From the NCBI RefSeq assembly GCF_000001735.4, contig NC_003076.8, forward strand, positions 25,175,835 through 25,239,834: DNA of 64,000 nucleotides. The letters are read 5' to 3'. The translations under genes and the position numbers were made by a program. This DNA comes from Arabidopsis thaliana. Its lineage: Eukaryota > Streptophyta > Magnoliopsida > Brassicales > Brassicaceae. This document shows positions 41,459-52,461 of the stretch, piece by piece; position 1 is the stretch's first letter, and each line of letters starts with the position of its first letter. The notes beneath the pieces are model-generated. The model ran no database searches. It saw nothing but the letters and a program-made list of their open reading frames with translations, and was not told where the DNA came from.

Positions 41459-42828
41459 CAGAGTCTTTTAAAAATCGAATATTTTCCAGAGAACCGCACT
41501 ACTACTCTTGATTATCAGAGAAGACGAATCAGATAAACAGTGTGAGAGAGAGAGATGATGATAAGAAAGGAATCTGGATTTGAATGGTACCCAACAGATT
41601 TTTGTCATTTTTTAAAGATTTCGCTGAGCATTTAGTAACAAGGACCTTTTTATTAAGGTAACGACAACTTGTAAGTGGTAAATAATCCAGTCTTACTATG
41701 TTCCCATTTTCTATTTGATTTCTTTAGAGTATTAAACAGCAGAATCTGTATCATCAATTATATAGTTTGTCAAATATAATTATTATTAGAAATATGCATT
41801 ACAAGGGATTAATGGTTAAGGATTTCTCTCTTACAAAATAAAAAAGAAAAAGTTTATGGTATTCGTTCGTATTATGAATTTTTGATATGAATATCTTAAA
41901 TTGAATATGTTTTGACTAACATGTTGTATGCTGTCTTTTTCAAAAATAAAACATGTTACATGTTTTTTTTTTCTTCTTCTCTTTTTTTTTTTTTTTTATA
42001 AAGTACATGTTATATGCTGTAACAATTATAATCCAAATGTCAAACTTAGTTTAGATCTTTGACAAGTATATAATATACTTTTCTTTTTAAAAATTATGTA
42101 TTGAATATTTTTCACTATCATTCTTTTTTTTTTGTCAACATTTTTCACTATCATTCTTATTTCTTTGATATGTTCCTCAATGTTCAATTTGTAAATTTAA
42201 ATTTCAAAAGCCATGTAACTTTAACCAACTTGAATTTTTTACGTATATAATTCTCTATATCTCTAATTAGAGTCATGTTAGGTTCGATTGTTTAAATAAA
42301 ATTAGTCTTCTTGTAGACTATTAGATCATCCGTTCAAAAAGATTATTGTTGTTTGAATGGTGCTCTCTTTTCTTTCTTCGGAAAGGAATAAAATTTATCC
42401 CATAAAAAGAAAAGAAAAAGAAAAAAGATAATTTACTTTATTTAAGTGTGATTAAGCTGTTATGATTGACTATCACATTACATAGTGTTTTCGTGGGGAT
42501 ACAGAGATCAATAGATAAATGATAATGGTAAGATAATGGTATGTTGGTATTGGTAGATGAGTCAGTAAATCATTTACTACTGCTAATGGATCATCTGAGG
42601 ACAAGTGTTGTACGTTAAGTGACACATGGCAAAACAGTGAAAGAGACGTTAAACAAGTGTTACTTGCTGCATCCACTCAAATTCCATCCCAAGTCATGCA
42701 TGCAACTTTTTCTTTAAACATCGGAAATCGGAGCCTGAATTAATGCGTTAACTAATGGAAACAAAAACCATAATTACGGTGTAGCCATCTCTCCAATTCC
42801 GATTCCATTTCAAGTTAACCTTATCGAT
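41459..42828. other. Intergenic, divergent promoters of DXR and SINA-like gene
   Basis: The DXR leader side has a GA-rich run (GAGAGAGAGAGA near 41544). The middle is AT-rich with poly-T (about 41984-41998) and a small direct repeat (TTTTTCACTATCATTCTT near 42107 and 42141). No further gene is recognised. Confidence 0.6.
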
Positions 42829-43797
42829 ATGGAGGATAGCAACTCTCACCCGCAAAATCAAACATCAAAAAGAAAAAGCTCTCACCCGCAAAAGAAGCAA
42901 CGTATGGAGAATGAAACACGATCGGCTAAGTTGTTGGATCTTGATGTTCTTGACTGTCCGGTTTGCTTCGAGCCGCTCACTATTCCTACCTTTCAGGTTA
43001 TGTTTTGAACTTGCATGCATTTTATTTTGTTTCATGTGACATTTTGATTTCGCTTTTGTTAATTTATTTTATTGAATACGGCTTTGATTGTATCTCGTTT
43101 GGTATATTATGCGTTTCAGTGTGATGATGGACATATAGTTTGCAATTTTTGCTTTGCCAAAGTGAGTAACAAGTGCCCTGGTCCTGGGTGTGATTTACCC
43201 ATTGGTAATAAGCGATGCTTCGCAATGGAGAGGGTTCTCGAATCAGCCTTTGTTCCATGTCAAAATACTGAGTTTGGCTGCACAAAAAGTGTCTCTTATG
43301 AAAAAGTGTCAAGTCACGAAAAGGAATGCAACTACTCTCAATGCTCTTGCCCTAACCTCGAATGCAATTACACTGGCTCATATAACATCATCTACGGTCA
43401 CTTTATGCGTCGCCATCTTTACAATAGTACGATCGTTTCCTCCAAATGGGGATATTCCACTGTTGATGTTCTAATAAACATCAAAGAAAAGGTTTCAGTT
43501 CTCTGGGAATCTCGTCAGAAACTTTTGTTTGTAGTTCAGTGTTTCAAGGAGCGACATGGTGTTTATGTTACTGTTAGACGCATCGCACCACCTGCTTCAG
43601 AATTCAAGAAGTTCTCGTATCGTCTTTCGTATAGTATCGACGGACATAATGTTACTTACGAATCACCAGAAGTAAAGAGGCTTCTTGAAGTGAATTCTCA
43701 AATCCCTGATGACAGTTTCATGTTTGTCCCTAACTGTTTACTGCATGGTGAAATGTTGGAGTTGAAGCTTGGCATCAAGAAGTTGAAACAAACGTAA
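42829..43797 (+). CDS. SINA-like RING E3 ubiquitin ligase
   Basis: Exons 42829-42996 and 43120-43797 join to 282 codons (281 aa). A Lys/Ser-rich N-terminal tail leads into a RING at residues about 43-80: CPVC, CDDGH, CNFC and the final pair CPGPGC. A SIAH-type zinc finger follows (CQNTEFGC...H...C...CPNLEC...H...H). The C-terminal half resembles the SINA substrate-binding domain. From family knowledge these are RING E3 ligases that ubiquitinate proteins for degradation. The intron falls inside the RING, just before CDDGH, as in other Arabidopsis SINA-like genes. Substrate unknown. This group forms large, rapidly duplicating clades in Arabidopsis. I recall At5g62800. Confidence 0.9.
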
Positions 43798-43976
43798 CTA
43801 GATCTAGTTTGGTTTGGGGTTACGAGGCGTTCTGTTTTGTTGTGTTTGTTTTAATTCTCTGTTTAAGAACCTTTGTACTTTTGTAGTAGCCCACTCTTGA
43901 ATTTATTGATGTTGTTGTTTTGAGTTAGTTGTATAATCCAAAAGCTTTCTGGTTTGGTTCCCGGTTCGGTTTTGTA

Positions 43977-44130
43977 CATAGTAGGATTTTTAATAAAGCC
44001 TGCTAATGAGGTTCAGCAAGTTACCATTGCTCAGGAAACTGTTATGGAGGATCCTCCAACGTCTCTGTTTAAGAATTCAGTACCAATTCGAGAGGATCAA
44101 ATTCAGAACGCTATCACAAATTCCATTCGC
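43977..44130 (+). pseudogene. Decayed partial copy of PEX14 exon 2
   Basis: The stretch aligns with PEX14 intron 1/exon 2 about 860 bp downstream (44787-44960). Shared text includes ACATAGTAGGATTT, CCTGCTAATGAGGTTCAGCA and GAGGATCAAATTCAGAACGC. It lacks the intron end and exon start. Frame is kept through most of it, then a 2-bp insertion after AACGCTATC leads to TAA. It has a 15-bp insert (five codons, ETVME) not present in the functional exon. It is a truncated duplication, not an exon in use as far as can be seen. Confidence 0.88.
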
Positions 44131-44347
44131 TAATCTTAGAATTGGGCATAAATTCTGGAATAATGGGCTCATTTGGTATTAGCGTCCATACACATTGTAG
44201 GCCCAATAAAATAATAGACCAAGAAAAAACTAAAAACCGGACAACGCCGTTATCTCTTCTTCGTGTGACCACCACACATACATACATACCACTCACCGTA
44301 CCAAAAAGATTAGACCAACAAAAAAAAAAAAAAAAGGACCAGCTCAG

Positions 44348-44404
44348 ATGAGTCTGGAGTTTCCAAGTTTAAAACCTCTCTACCTCGATTTGAGCAAATC
44401 CTGA
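44348..44404 (+). promoter_or_regulatory. Upstream ORF in the PEX14 leader
   Basis: An 18-codon frame (MSLEFPSLKPLYLDLSKS, stop TGA 44402-44404) lies 85 bp before the PEX14 ATG and in a leader-like context. If transcription starts upstream of 44348, it would be translated first and could reduce PEX14 initiation. The transcript start is not known from sequence. Confidence 0.35.
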
Positions 44405-44488
44405 TTTACTCTCATCCTCATCATCTCTCATCATCGAGATTCATAGTCTCTTTTGCCGCTTGGATTCTTCCAAGGTTAGTGAGCTGCT

Positions 44489-47400
44489 ATGGCAACTCAT
44501 CAGCAAACGCAACCTCCTTCCGATTTTCCCGCTCTTGCCGATGAAAATTCCCAGATTCCAGGTTCAATTTACACCTTCTAATCATTATTTCTTAATTTTT
44601 CTTTGGTGGATTCCATGAACAGATTCTCAGTATTTCGCCTGGTGATGAACTACTGCGATTGCATAGGATTTTTATTGAACTATTATTAATGATGAATGTT
44701 CAATTACACCAATACCAAATTTTAAACCTAGAAAAGATTGATCCTTATGAAGTTATGATCTATATTTATTTGATGATATAGAGTAATACATAGTAGGATT
44801 TCTACTAATGTTATTATTGATGAATGTGTTTGTTACAGAGGCTACTAAGCCTGCTAATGAGGTTCAGCAAGCTACCATAGCTCAGGATCCTCCAACATCT
44901 GTGTTTAAGAATTCTGAACCAATACGGGAGGATCAAATTCAGAACGCTATCAAATTCCTTTCGCACCCGAGGGTTAGAGGCTCTCCTGTTATACATAGAA
45001 GATCTTTTCTTGAGAGGAAAGGTCTCACTAAAGAAGAGATTGACGAAGCTTTCCGCCGTGTTCCTGTAAGCTTCCTCCTTACTTCTTTTGTTTGGAGTCT
45101 TTTTCCATTCCTATTGCTTACCTCTCTGTGAAAAATCTTAATCATAGGATCCACCACCAAGTTCGCAGACAACTGTTACAACAAGTCAAGGTAAACAGCA
45201 ACGACATGTATTTGTTTGTTTGTTCCTTTGATTACTAGACTGGGAGGTAATTTTGTATGAATTGTTATGTGACAAGCAGATGGACAGCAAGCAGTGTCAA
45301 CTGTTCAGCCACAAGCTATGCAGCCTGTAGTAGCTGCTCCTGCTCCACTCATTGTGACTCCACAGGCAGCTTTTCTCTCTCGGTTTCGCTGGTACCATGC
45401 TATTCTTGCTGTTGGAGTACTTGCAGCCTCTGGTGCCGGTACAGCTGTTTTTATTAAGGTATCATGATCCTGTTCTCCATTTATATGCAGTGTACTGAGT
45501 TTTTTATGTTATGAATTTACTTTGTACACTGGATAGTTTTTAGGGTTACTTGGCATAGTCCTCTAAAGACGTATTTAGTGGGATAAAATGGTTAGGCCAT
45601 TAAGAAAATGGAAGCAGACTATATAGGAATTCATTTCTTTGGCTTATCTAATCAATTTCATTCCTCTGACACTCGAACACCAGAATATAGTTGCCAAGAA
45701 CTTTCATGAAAATATTATCCGTAAGAGTTTGTTAGGGTGTTAGAAAGTTGTTAATCCCTTTCTGGCTTTTACTGATTGCTGCTAGATGTGTTTTAATGCT
45801 CCATGTGGAATGCAACTTTATAGTATGAATCTCCCTTCTTCAAAATCAATATCTTATTGAAGTGAGATTTGTTCTTGTTTCAGAGATCTCTCATACCCAG
45901 ATTTAAATCCTGGGTCCAAAGAATTATGTTGGAAGAAGAAACTGACCCTCTGAAGAAAGCTGATGCTAAACCTAGCTTAGCTGAAGAAGCTGTAGCTGCA
46001 GCCAAAGCTGCTTCTGCGGCTGCTTCTGATGTAGCCAGGGTTAGTCAGGAAATGATGATAACAAAGAATGAAGGTAGATATATTTCTGCAGCTTATATTG
46101 TAGACTAATTTTGTCTCTTTTTCTGTGATCATTTCTGGACTTTTCTTGCTTGTTCCTTCTTTTCCTCTAAATTAAATTATATACATTGCTTCCTGTCAGA
46201 GAGGAAATATTTTGAGGACTTAACGCACCTGTTAGGTGTCCAAGTACAAGAAATGAAGTCCTTGAGCAATAATATCCGTAAGCTTGAAGGTAAGTATTAA
46301 GCTTTACTGAAACAGAGATTTGGTCTTGGTCTGGACAACTCTTATCGGGAGTCATGGAGGGTCTAGTTACCTTAATATTCGGTTGATCTTAAGATCCATT
46401 GTTAAAGCTTCTCTTACTTACTTTCAGGGCAATCCAACAACATCCCAAAGATTTATTCAGCTGATCAAGAGGTTTATAATGGTTCGGTCACTACAGCAAG
46501 GGTGAGTTTATAGGTTTTGGTTTGAGTAAGCTTTGATTCATAGATTTGTTTTTTTTGTAAAGGTGATTCATAGATTATATAGGATTATAAACACAAAGAA
46601 AACCCAAAAACTATGTATCATAATTCTTTTGGTAACATTAGGAACCTTGATATGTGATGCAGAAACCCTATACAAATGGCAGCAATGTTGATTATGACAC
46701 ACGTTCAGGTTATTATCTCTCTTTTTCTCTGCCTCAAACTGCATTATGTTTTGTTGTTTTTGGTTAGCTTATTTTTTCTAACTAATGGACAATACAGCAC
46801 GATCTGCATCTCCTCCTGCGGCACCAGCTGATTCGTCGGCGCCCCCTCATCCAAAGTCATACATGGATGTAATGTTCTGAAATCCCTCAAGTTTGCTGCA
46901 GAATCATGGATTTATAATAAATCTTATCCTTTGAATTCCTAATAATCTTTGTAACATTTAGTTGATTATTGGTGATACTGCAGATAATGTCTATGATCCA
47001 GAGAGGAGAGAAGCCTTCAAACATTCGGGTAAGTTGAAAACTACAATCCTTTCTCGCCCCATTTCTAGACTAACAATATAGTTTTGTGGTGACAAACTTA
47101 TGGCACTTTCACTGAAATCTACAGGAGATTAACGACATGCCGCCCAATCCAAACCAACCACTATCAGATCCACGCATTGCTCCCAAATCAAAGGTACAAA
47201 CTGAAAATGTCCCTGAATGTTAATCTAAAAGTACATTATTTGTAAGGAATCTTGGTCAAATTTGTGGAACTGAACTTATTATTAAGACTTCATTAAACTC
47301 GTATTCTCTCTTATTACCAGCCATGGGACTATGGTCAAGCGCCGCAAGACGAGAGTTCCAATGGTCAATGGTGGCAACAGAAAAACCCTAGATCCACGGA

Positions 47401-47737
47401 TTTCGGATACGAGACAACAACAGCGGCGCGTTTCACTGCTAACCAAAATGAAACAAGTACAATGGAACCAGCAGCTTTCCAGAGGCAACGATCATGGGTA
47501 CCTCCACAACCACCTCCAGTTGCCATGGCAGAAGCAGTCGAGGCCATTCGCCGTCCTAAGCCACAAGCTAAGATAGACCAAGAAGCAGCTGCTAGTGATG
47601 GCCAGTCAGGTGTGAGCGATGAGTTACAGAAGATCACTAAATTCTCCGAATCTGGTGGTGATGGGTCAGGAGGAATTAAGATCGCAGAGATACAAGAAGA
47701 AACAGAACAGCAACATATCAGCCAGGAAGGGAACTAA
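44489..47737 (+). CDS. PEX14: Peroxin 14, peroxisomal import docking protein
   Basis: Exons: 44489-44561, 44839-45065, 45148-45190, 45280-45458, 45884-46073, 46200-46289, 46428-46501, 46663-46708, 46798-46868, 46984-47028, 47125-47193, 47321-47737; 508 codons, 507 aa. PEX14 docks the cargo receptors PEX5/PEX7 at the peroxisome membrane (PED2 in Arabidopsis). The conserved N-terminal domain is at residues about 52-98 (REDQIQNAIKFLSHPRVRGS, FLERKGLTKEEID). One transmembrane helix is at about 155-173 (ILAVGVLAASGAGTAVFI). A coiled-coil region follows (Ala/Lys/Glu-rich, then MKSLSNNIRKLE). The C-terminal 200 residues are Pro/Gln-rich and probably disordered. All introns GT-AG. At5g62810. Confidence 0.97.
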
Positions 47738-47993
47738 AAACAATAATAATTAGGGGTTATTGATACTTTATGAGGTTTGCCTGTAAGAAAACATGCATTT
47801 AGGTCTTGGGATTTATCACCACCTACCTTCATTTAATAAAATATGTCTTGCTACACAAGTAAACTCAGTCATTTGATGATTACTTGTCTTATTTTAATAT
47901 TTTGAAACTTGTATCACACATTACCATTCTAAGCTATAAGAGAGACTGTACATAGATATAGAGTAACATTTGGTTTAAGGGAAGGCAACACAA

Positions 47994-49064
47994 CTAGGAG
48001 GAAGCATGAGTGAAGAGCCTGTAAGAAGAAATCAACGCGCTGACCGCGAACGCTCCAAACGCTAAAAAGGAAACCGCGATGGAAGCGGTTGCCATTTGAG
48101 TAAACTCATCTTTGCCCCAATTAGATACCCAATCATCAACTCGAGTCGCAGCACATGAAGAAGCCGACATTAGAAGATATGCAAGAAGCTACAAAAAAGC
48201 TCATCAGAATTCATCAAAAAACTATGTTTGATTACACAAATCGCTCGACTAAATGTTTTAAAGAAAGACTAACTTGATCCATGGAGAAAACGAATAAGTC
48301 ATGAAATCCACAGTTGATCATATAACTCTCTTTTGCGATGTAGCAAGCAGCGTCACAAGCTTCAAATGCAGAGTAAACGAATGCTATAACGTTCACAGCC
48401 AAACAATACCTGCAAGAGATTTGTGCAGATGATGATTTTTGAATAATCTGATTAAGATTTCGATTCTAAAACCAAAAAGTTGTGGTGAAGAAGAGAGAGA
48501 CCTGTACTCTTTGTAGCGATCATAAGAATCGCCACTCCATCCTTGAGTTTTATCAGCCGCCATGATTGAAAACGAAATCACACACAAAATTACTTCGGTA
48601 ATTCTAAACCCTAGCGCCGTCAAACTTACTAAATCGTCTCCTCTCGCTCTGTTCACCGTCGTCCTCGTCGATTCTTCTCCGTTTATCGGAGCTCCAGCTT
48701 TTCTCGTCGTAGTTTGTCCACCGTCTTCTCTCACCCAGCTATTGTGCACCACCATAGACGACGGAGACTTATCCGAAGAAGAATTCATCGGAACTCTCGC
48801 ATTCCTCTGACGCCGCGGCGGCGGAAACTGAGGAGGAGGAGGCGGAATCGGCGAGGGAAGAGGCGAAAACTGTGTGAGCTTATTACCAGCTACGATCGAC
48901 TTCGGATTCTCGATTTTGAACGGAGATCCCTCAGGAGAAACGTAACGGCTTTCAGGTAAATCTCCGGCATCTGATAACGGAGAATGAAATCGAAGAGGAG
49001 AGTGAGGTGATTCGTTGTAACTCTGTGCTTCCGAGTTCGATGACGCAGTCCGCTTCATCTTCAT
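47994..49064 (-). CDS. CASP-like membrane protein (UPF0497), CASPL4 type
   Basis: Exons in transcript order 48502-49064, 48274-48409 and 47994-48188 join to 298 codons (297 aa). The N-terminal about 140 residues are Ser/Pro-rich with a [10 protein letters not shown] run, typical of the CASPL4 subgroup. The C-terminal half has four membrane segments with a conserved Arg in the first ([20 protein letters not shown]) and an Asp in the third ([12 protein letters not shown]), marks of the CASP/MARVEL-like fold. The family includes the Casparian strip scaffold proteins, but CASPL4 members lack the CASP-specific loop signature, so the role here is unknown. It is convergent with PEX14 (256 bp between stops). 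I recall At5g62820. Confidence 0.88.
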
Positions 49065-50333
49065 CTATTTGATTCGATTTTCTCCGGCGTCTTCTTCCCG
49101 GAATTTGATTTTTTTTTGCCGAGCTTTTTTGTGTGTGTGTTTGTTATGGTCTCAGTGTGTGTGAGAAAGTGAAGGAGAAAAAGAAACTTTAATTTCTTCT
49201 TCTCTCTTTTGTTTTCCCGGCAATAGAAGAGACCCCACTTTAACATTTCTTCGTGGAGAATTAAAACCCCAAAATGATCTAGTGTGACGCATGTCTATGT
49301 GTACCTGCACCTATATGTCTTTAAACCAATGATGTTGCAACACGTTAGTTTATAACGCAATCAGATGATTCAGTGTGACGCATGTTCTTGTGCACCAAGA
49401 TGTAATCAACTAACGATTTTGCATCGCGTTAATTTATGACGCAATCATAAGGTGTTTATGAATTTTTTGTGCATGTGTTTGTTTGATTTTATTTGATCTT
49501 CTTACCATCTACAAAGATTCCATATTACTAAAGAAGTATATCAACTTACTAAATATACACATAGGAGAAACAATTATGCGATTCCGTATATTTTCTTTAG
49601 TCACAAAAATATTTTTGTTTAGAAATTTTGAAGTAGATTACTTTTTTTTAATGATTCTGAAATCTATTTTCAACTCTTTTAATGATTCCATTTTTTTTTT
49701 TTTTTTTGCATATTTTACAAACCGAAAACATTAGCCAATTCTCGAAAATAAATTAGCACAAAAGTTAAAGGTAGTATAAGAAAAACAAATAAAGAATACG
49801 GGAATAATATATAAACCTAGACGAAGCTAAAGTAAAGCATCATTGATCTCTATCAATTATATTTGTTTTCAATCTTGTAGTTTTTTGGGCATTCCCTTTT
49901 GAATCAAATGTCTTCTATCTTTAGATTAAGAAACTGTTTTTTTTTGGAGACGAATTAAAATATTTTAAATATATCAAAAGCATTTTTTTGCCTTTTCTTC
50001 TTTGTTTAAAACTTTAAAGCACAAAGCAACCCACCCACTCCTATTTTCTTTTCTTTATGTCTTACCATATTTTTTTTTCTTCAAATTAATCCATCGTCAC
50101 AACACTTTCTTTTTACTTCTTATATAAATTACTTTTCGATTTAGGCAAATGCAAAGAAACAATCGGGGCCTTTGTTTGAAATGAGTAGAGCATATAATTA
50201 TTATTTACCAAGACTTGAAGGAAAAGTCTAAGAAAGTATAAAAGCCACCAATACTAAAGACACCAAAAAACAAAAAAAAACAGATATCATTTCATCCAAG
50301 GACATGACAAAGCAAGCAAAAGAAACCACAATG
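49065..50333. other. Intergenic, CASPL promoter side
   Basis: A GT/CT-rich leader for the CASP-like gene is followed by a 91-bp diverged tandem repeat at 49281-49448, then AT-rich DNA with poly-T near 49690. No gene is recognised. Confidence 0.6.
49281..49448. repeat. Diverged tandem repeat, unit about 91 bp
   Basis: Copies at 49281-49371 and 49372-49448 both start AGTGTGACGCATGT and contain an AACGAT/AATGAT..TTGCA..CACGTTA-type segment and TTTATAACGCAATCA or TTTATGACGCAATCA. Differences are scattered, so the duplication is not recent. Confidence 0.8.
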
Positions 50334-51485
50334 CTAATCTTTTGGAACATAACCAAACAACCTTGGTATACAACGGTAACATTGAAAATGCGCTGCTTGT
50401 ATGCCACAGAAAACTGACTTATCGGGAGATGGTCTATATTCTTGTCCTTCTCTAGCAATCCATACCAATTTGGAGTAGTAGAAATTTTCGCTTTCATCAC
50501 AACACACAACAATTTTCTTCTCCTCATCAAGAATATAGAAGCTCATTGATCTCGATAAACAAGGAGAAACTAAATCTAATGTTAAGAACTTGCTCCACGA
50601 GACAAATGTGGTCTCAATCTCAACGGTCACCCATATTTCCACCTTTAGTGTCTGCCTACTCTGATAAAACAAGGAAAGATGTTCTTCTCTAACAACCGAG
50701 AGAGCAATAGTATCAACACGGCATGGTTGATGATGAAAGTGAGCACACAAACGTTGAAACCTTTCTGTTGAAAAATCAAAACTGAGTAGTGAGTAGTCGT
50801 CGTTGTCTCCTTTTTCAATCCATGACACCCAATAAGTATTTCCACTTAAAGACGCACACGCATGACCATCACATTTTAAGTAGGCCTGATCGGGAATGAT
50901 CACATCAAGATTCCTCCATGAATTAGAGGTAAACTCATACATTTCCATCCTTTCCGGAGCCAACTTCTCGTGTATACACACAAACCTCAAGATTTGTAGC
51001 TACGACACAATTCATTCTTGTCGTATCCGAGAGCAAAGGCTCCGATGTTGTCTTTATTTTGCAGCTGTATCCATCTTGTTTGCCCAGAAAACGGGTTCCA
51101 AACCACAATCATCATGTTCTTCTTAAAAGGGCATAGCAATATGCCATCGCAGTGAAAGGCTTCAGATAAATCGACTGGTTGATTAGAATGGGGAGATATT
51201 AGGCCATGCCCATCTTTAGATATGTATATGTTTTTCTCAAGTCTAGCGAGAAAGGTGCTCATTGGACATACTCTATGATCAACCAGCATGAGAGCATGAT
51301 ACTGTCTTGCTGTTTTAATTATCATTGTATTTTTTGATGAATCTCGGATCTTTGAATAAAGCTTGATGGTACCACCGTTTGCAAGTAGCTCGTAAGCTTC
51401 TCAGAGATGCTACCGGAACCCTATATAGTATCTCTTCTATCAAATCCTCTGGCAGATCGGAGATCATCCTTGTTTCTCTCGTCAT
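50334..51485 (-). pseudogene. F-box/FBA gene broken by two frameshifts
   Basis: The start codon at 51485 opens an F-box ([20 protein letters not shown], then LRATCKRWY), but the frame stops at TAA 51315-51317. The continuation (TARQYHALMLVDHR and on through LGYDKNE) is in another frame covering 51315 down to about 50990. There a missing base (TACAAATCTTGAGG, where the family expects an Ile-Leu-Arg run) causes a stop, and the remaining 218 codons run in a third frame to TAG 50334-50336. No splice-site pair removes either break without losing conserved sequence. The second half has F-box-associated features (LSFDFSTERFQ, LSLFYQSR). In life such proteins pair with SKP1 in SCF ubiquitin ligases. 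Sequencing error is an alternative. At5g62830 by memory. Confidence 0.78.
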
Positions 51486-52461
51486 CAGTTAGGGTTTAAA
51501 CTAGATTTAGTACTGTAACAAATTTAAGCTCTTATATGATGAACAAATAAGTTAAAGCTATTAAATAAGTAGATTCTTTATACATATGAGACAAATTTGT
51601 AAGGCAAGTATTTAACATATGATCTTTAATTTTGGTAATTAATATATATCCCGAGATTCCCTGTTTTTGTTACCACCTAAATTTTACTTATCTTATTTTT
51701 ATTATATTTTCCAAACTGTTATATTTATCTTCTAAAAATCTGATCAACTTAAGACTCTAAGATTTGATATTTGTATTTCTATTAGAAGTAGATATACTTT
51801 TTTAAATCATACAGTATTCAACTTTCTTTTTTAATTCCTTAACTGATATCAATATAAGTTGATTTCTAGTTTCATATCATTTTCTTTTTTACTTATTTAG
51901 GGGTACTAAATTAAATCCACAAACTGTTTTCAATAACAGTAGATTTTAATATAGATTTTTAAAATCATTAATACAATAACAGTAGATTTCATTAGAATTT
52001 TTAAAATTAATGAGTGAATAACATAAGATTTGTAACCTTTCATGAATTTCATGAAATCCTTCCTGAATTTTGTAGAATCTTTCCTAAATTTTGTGAAATC
52101 TTTCAATAAATTATTTTCTTAAATTTAGAACGAATTTTATAAAATTTAGGAAAGATTTCATTAAATTCAAGAAGGGTTGCACGAAATATTTTTTTGTGAA
52201 ATCTTTACCGAATTTTGTAGAATATTTATTTTTCGTAAGAACAAACTTTTATCAAATGAACTAGTTGAAGTTTTTTTTAGAAACAAAAACACTACAACTT
52301 AATATGAGTTTCTTGAAAAAAACATTTAAGAAAGCAATTAGAAATATACGGCCTATTATCATTATGATTATATGTACTAACACTTGCATTGAAATCTAAA
52401 ACTAAGCTTCAAAATTGTATTTGAATAATAACAATACATAGATACTGAGGATAAAATGTTT
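51486..52461. other. Intergenic, very AT-rich
   Basis: It separates the F-box pseudogene from the phosphoglycerate-mutase-like gene. It contains an imperfect inverted repeat at 52058-52173 and two AATAACAGTAGATTT repeats near 51932 and 51974. No gene is seen. Confidence 0.6.
52058..52173. repeat. Imperfect inverted repeat (foldback)
   Basis: The left arm 52058-52104 and right arm 52126-52173 are reverse complements over about 47 bp with roughly 80% or better match by eye; the shared core is AATCTTTCCTAAATTTT. The spacer is about 21 bp. It could form a stem-loop, and resembles a decayed foldback or MITE. No target duplication was identified. Confidence 0.65.

Larger units (their letters stand above)
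43798..44488 (+). other. SINA-like 3' UTR, fossil exon and PEX14 leader
   Basis: It carries the SINA-like 3' UTR, then a decayed copy of PEX14 exon 2 at 43977-44130. The PEX14 promoter and leader follow, including a poly-A run (about 44320-44336) and a short upstream reading frame at 44348-44404. Confidence 0.65.
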
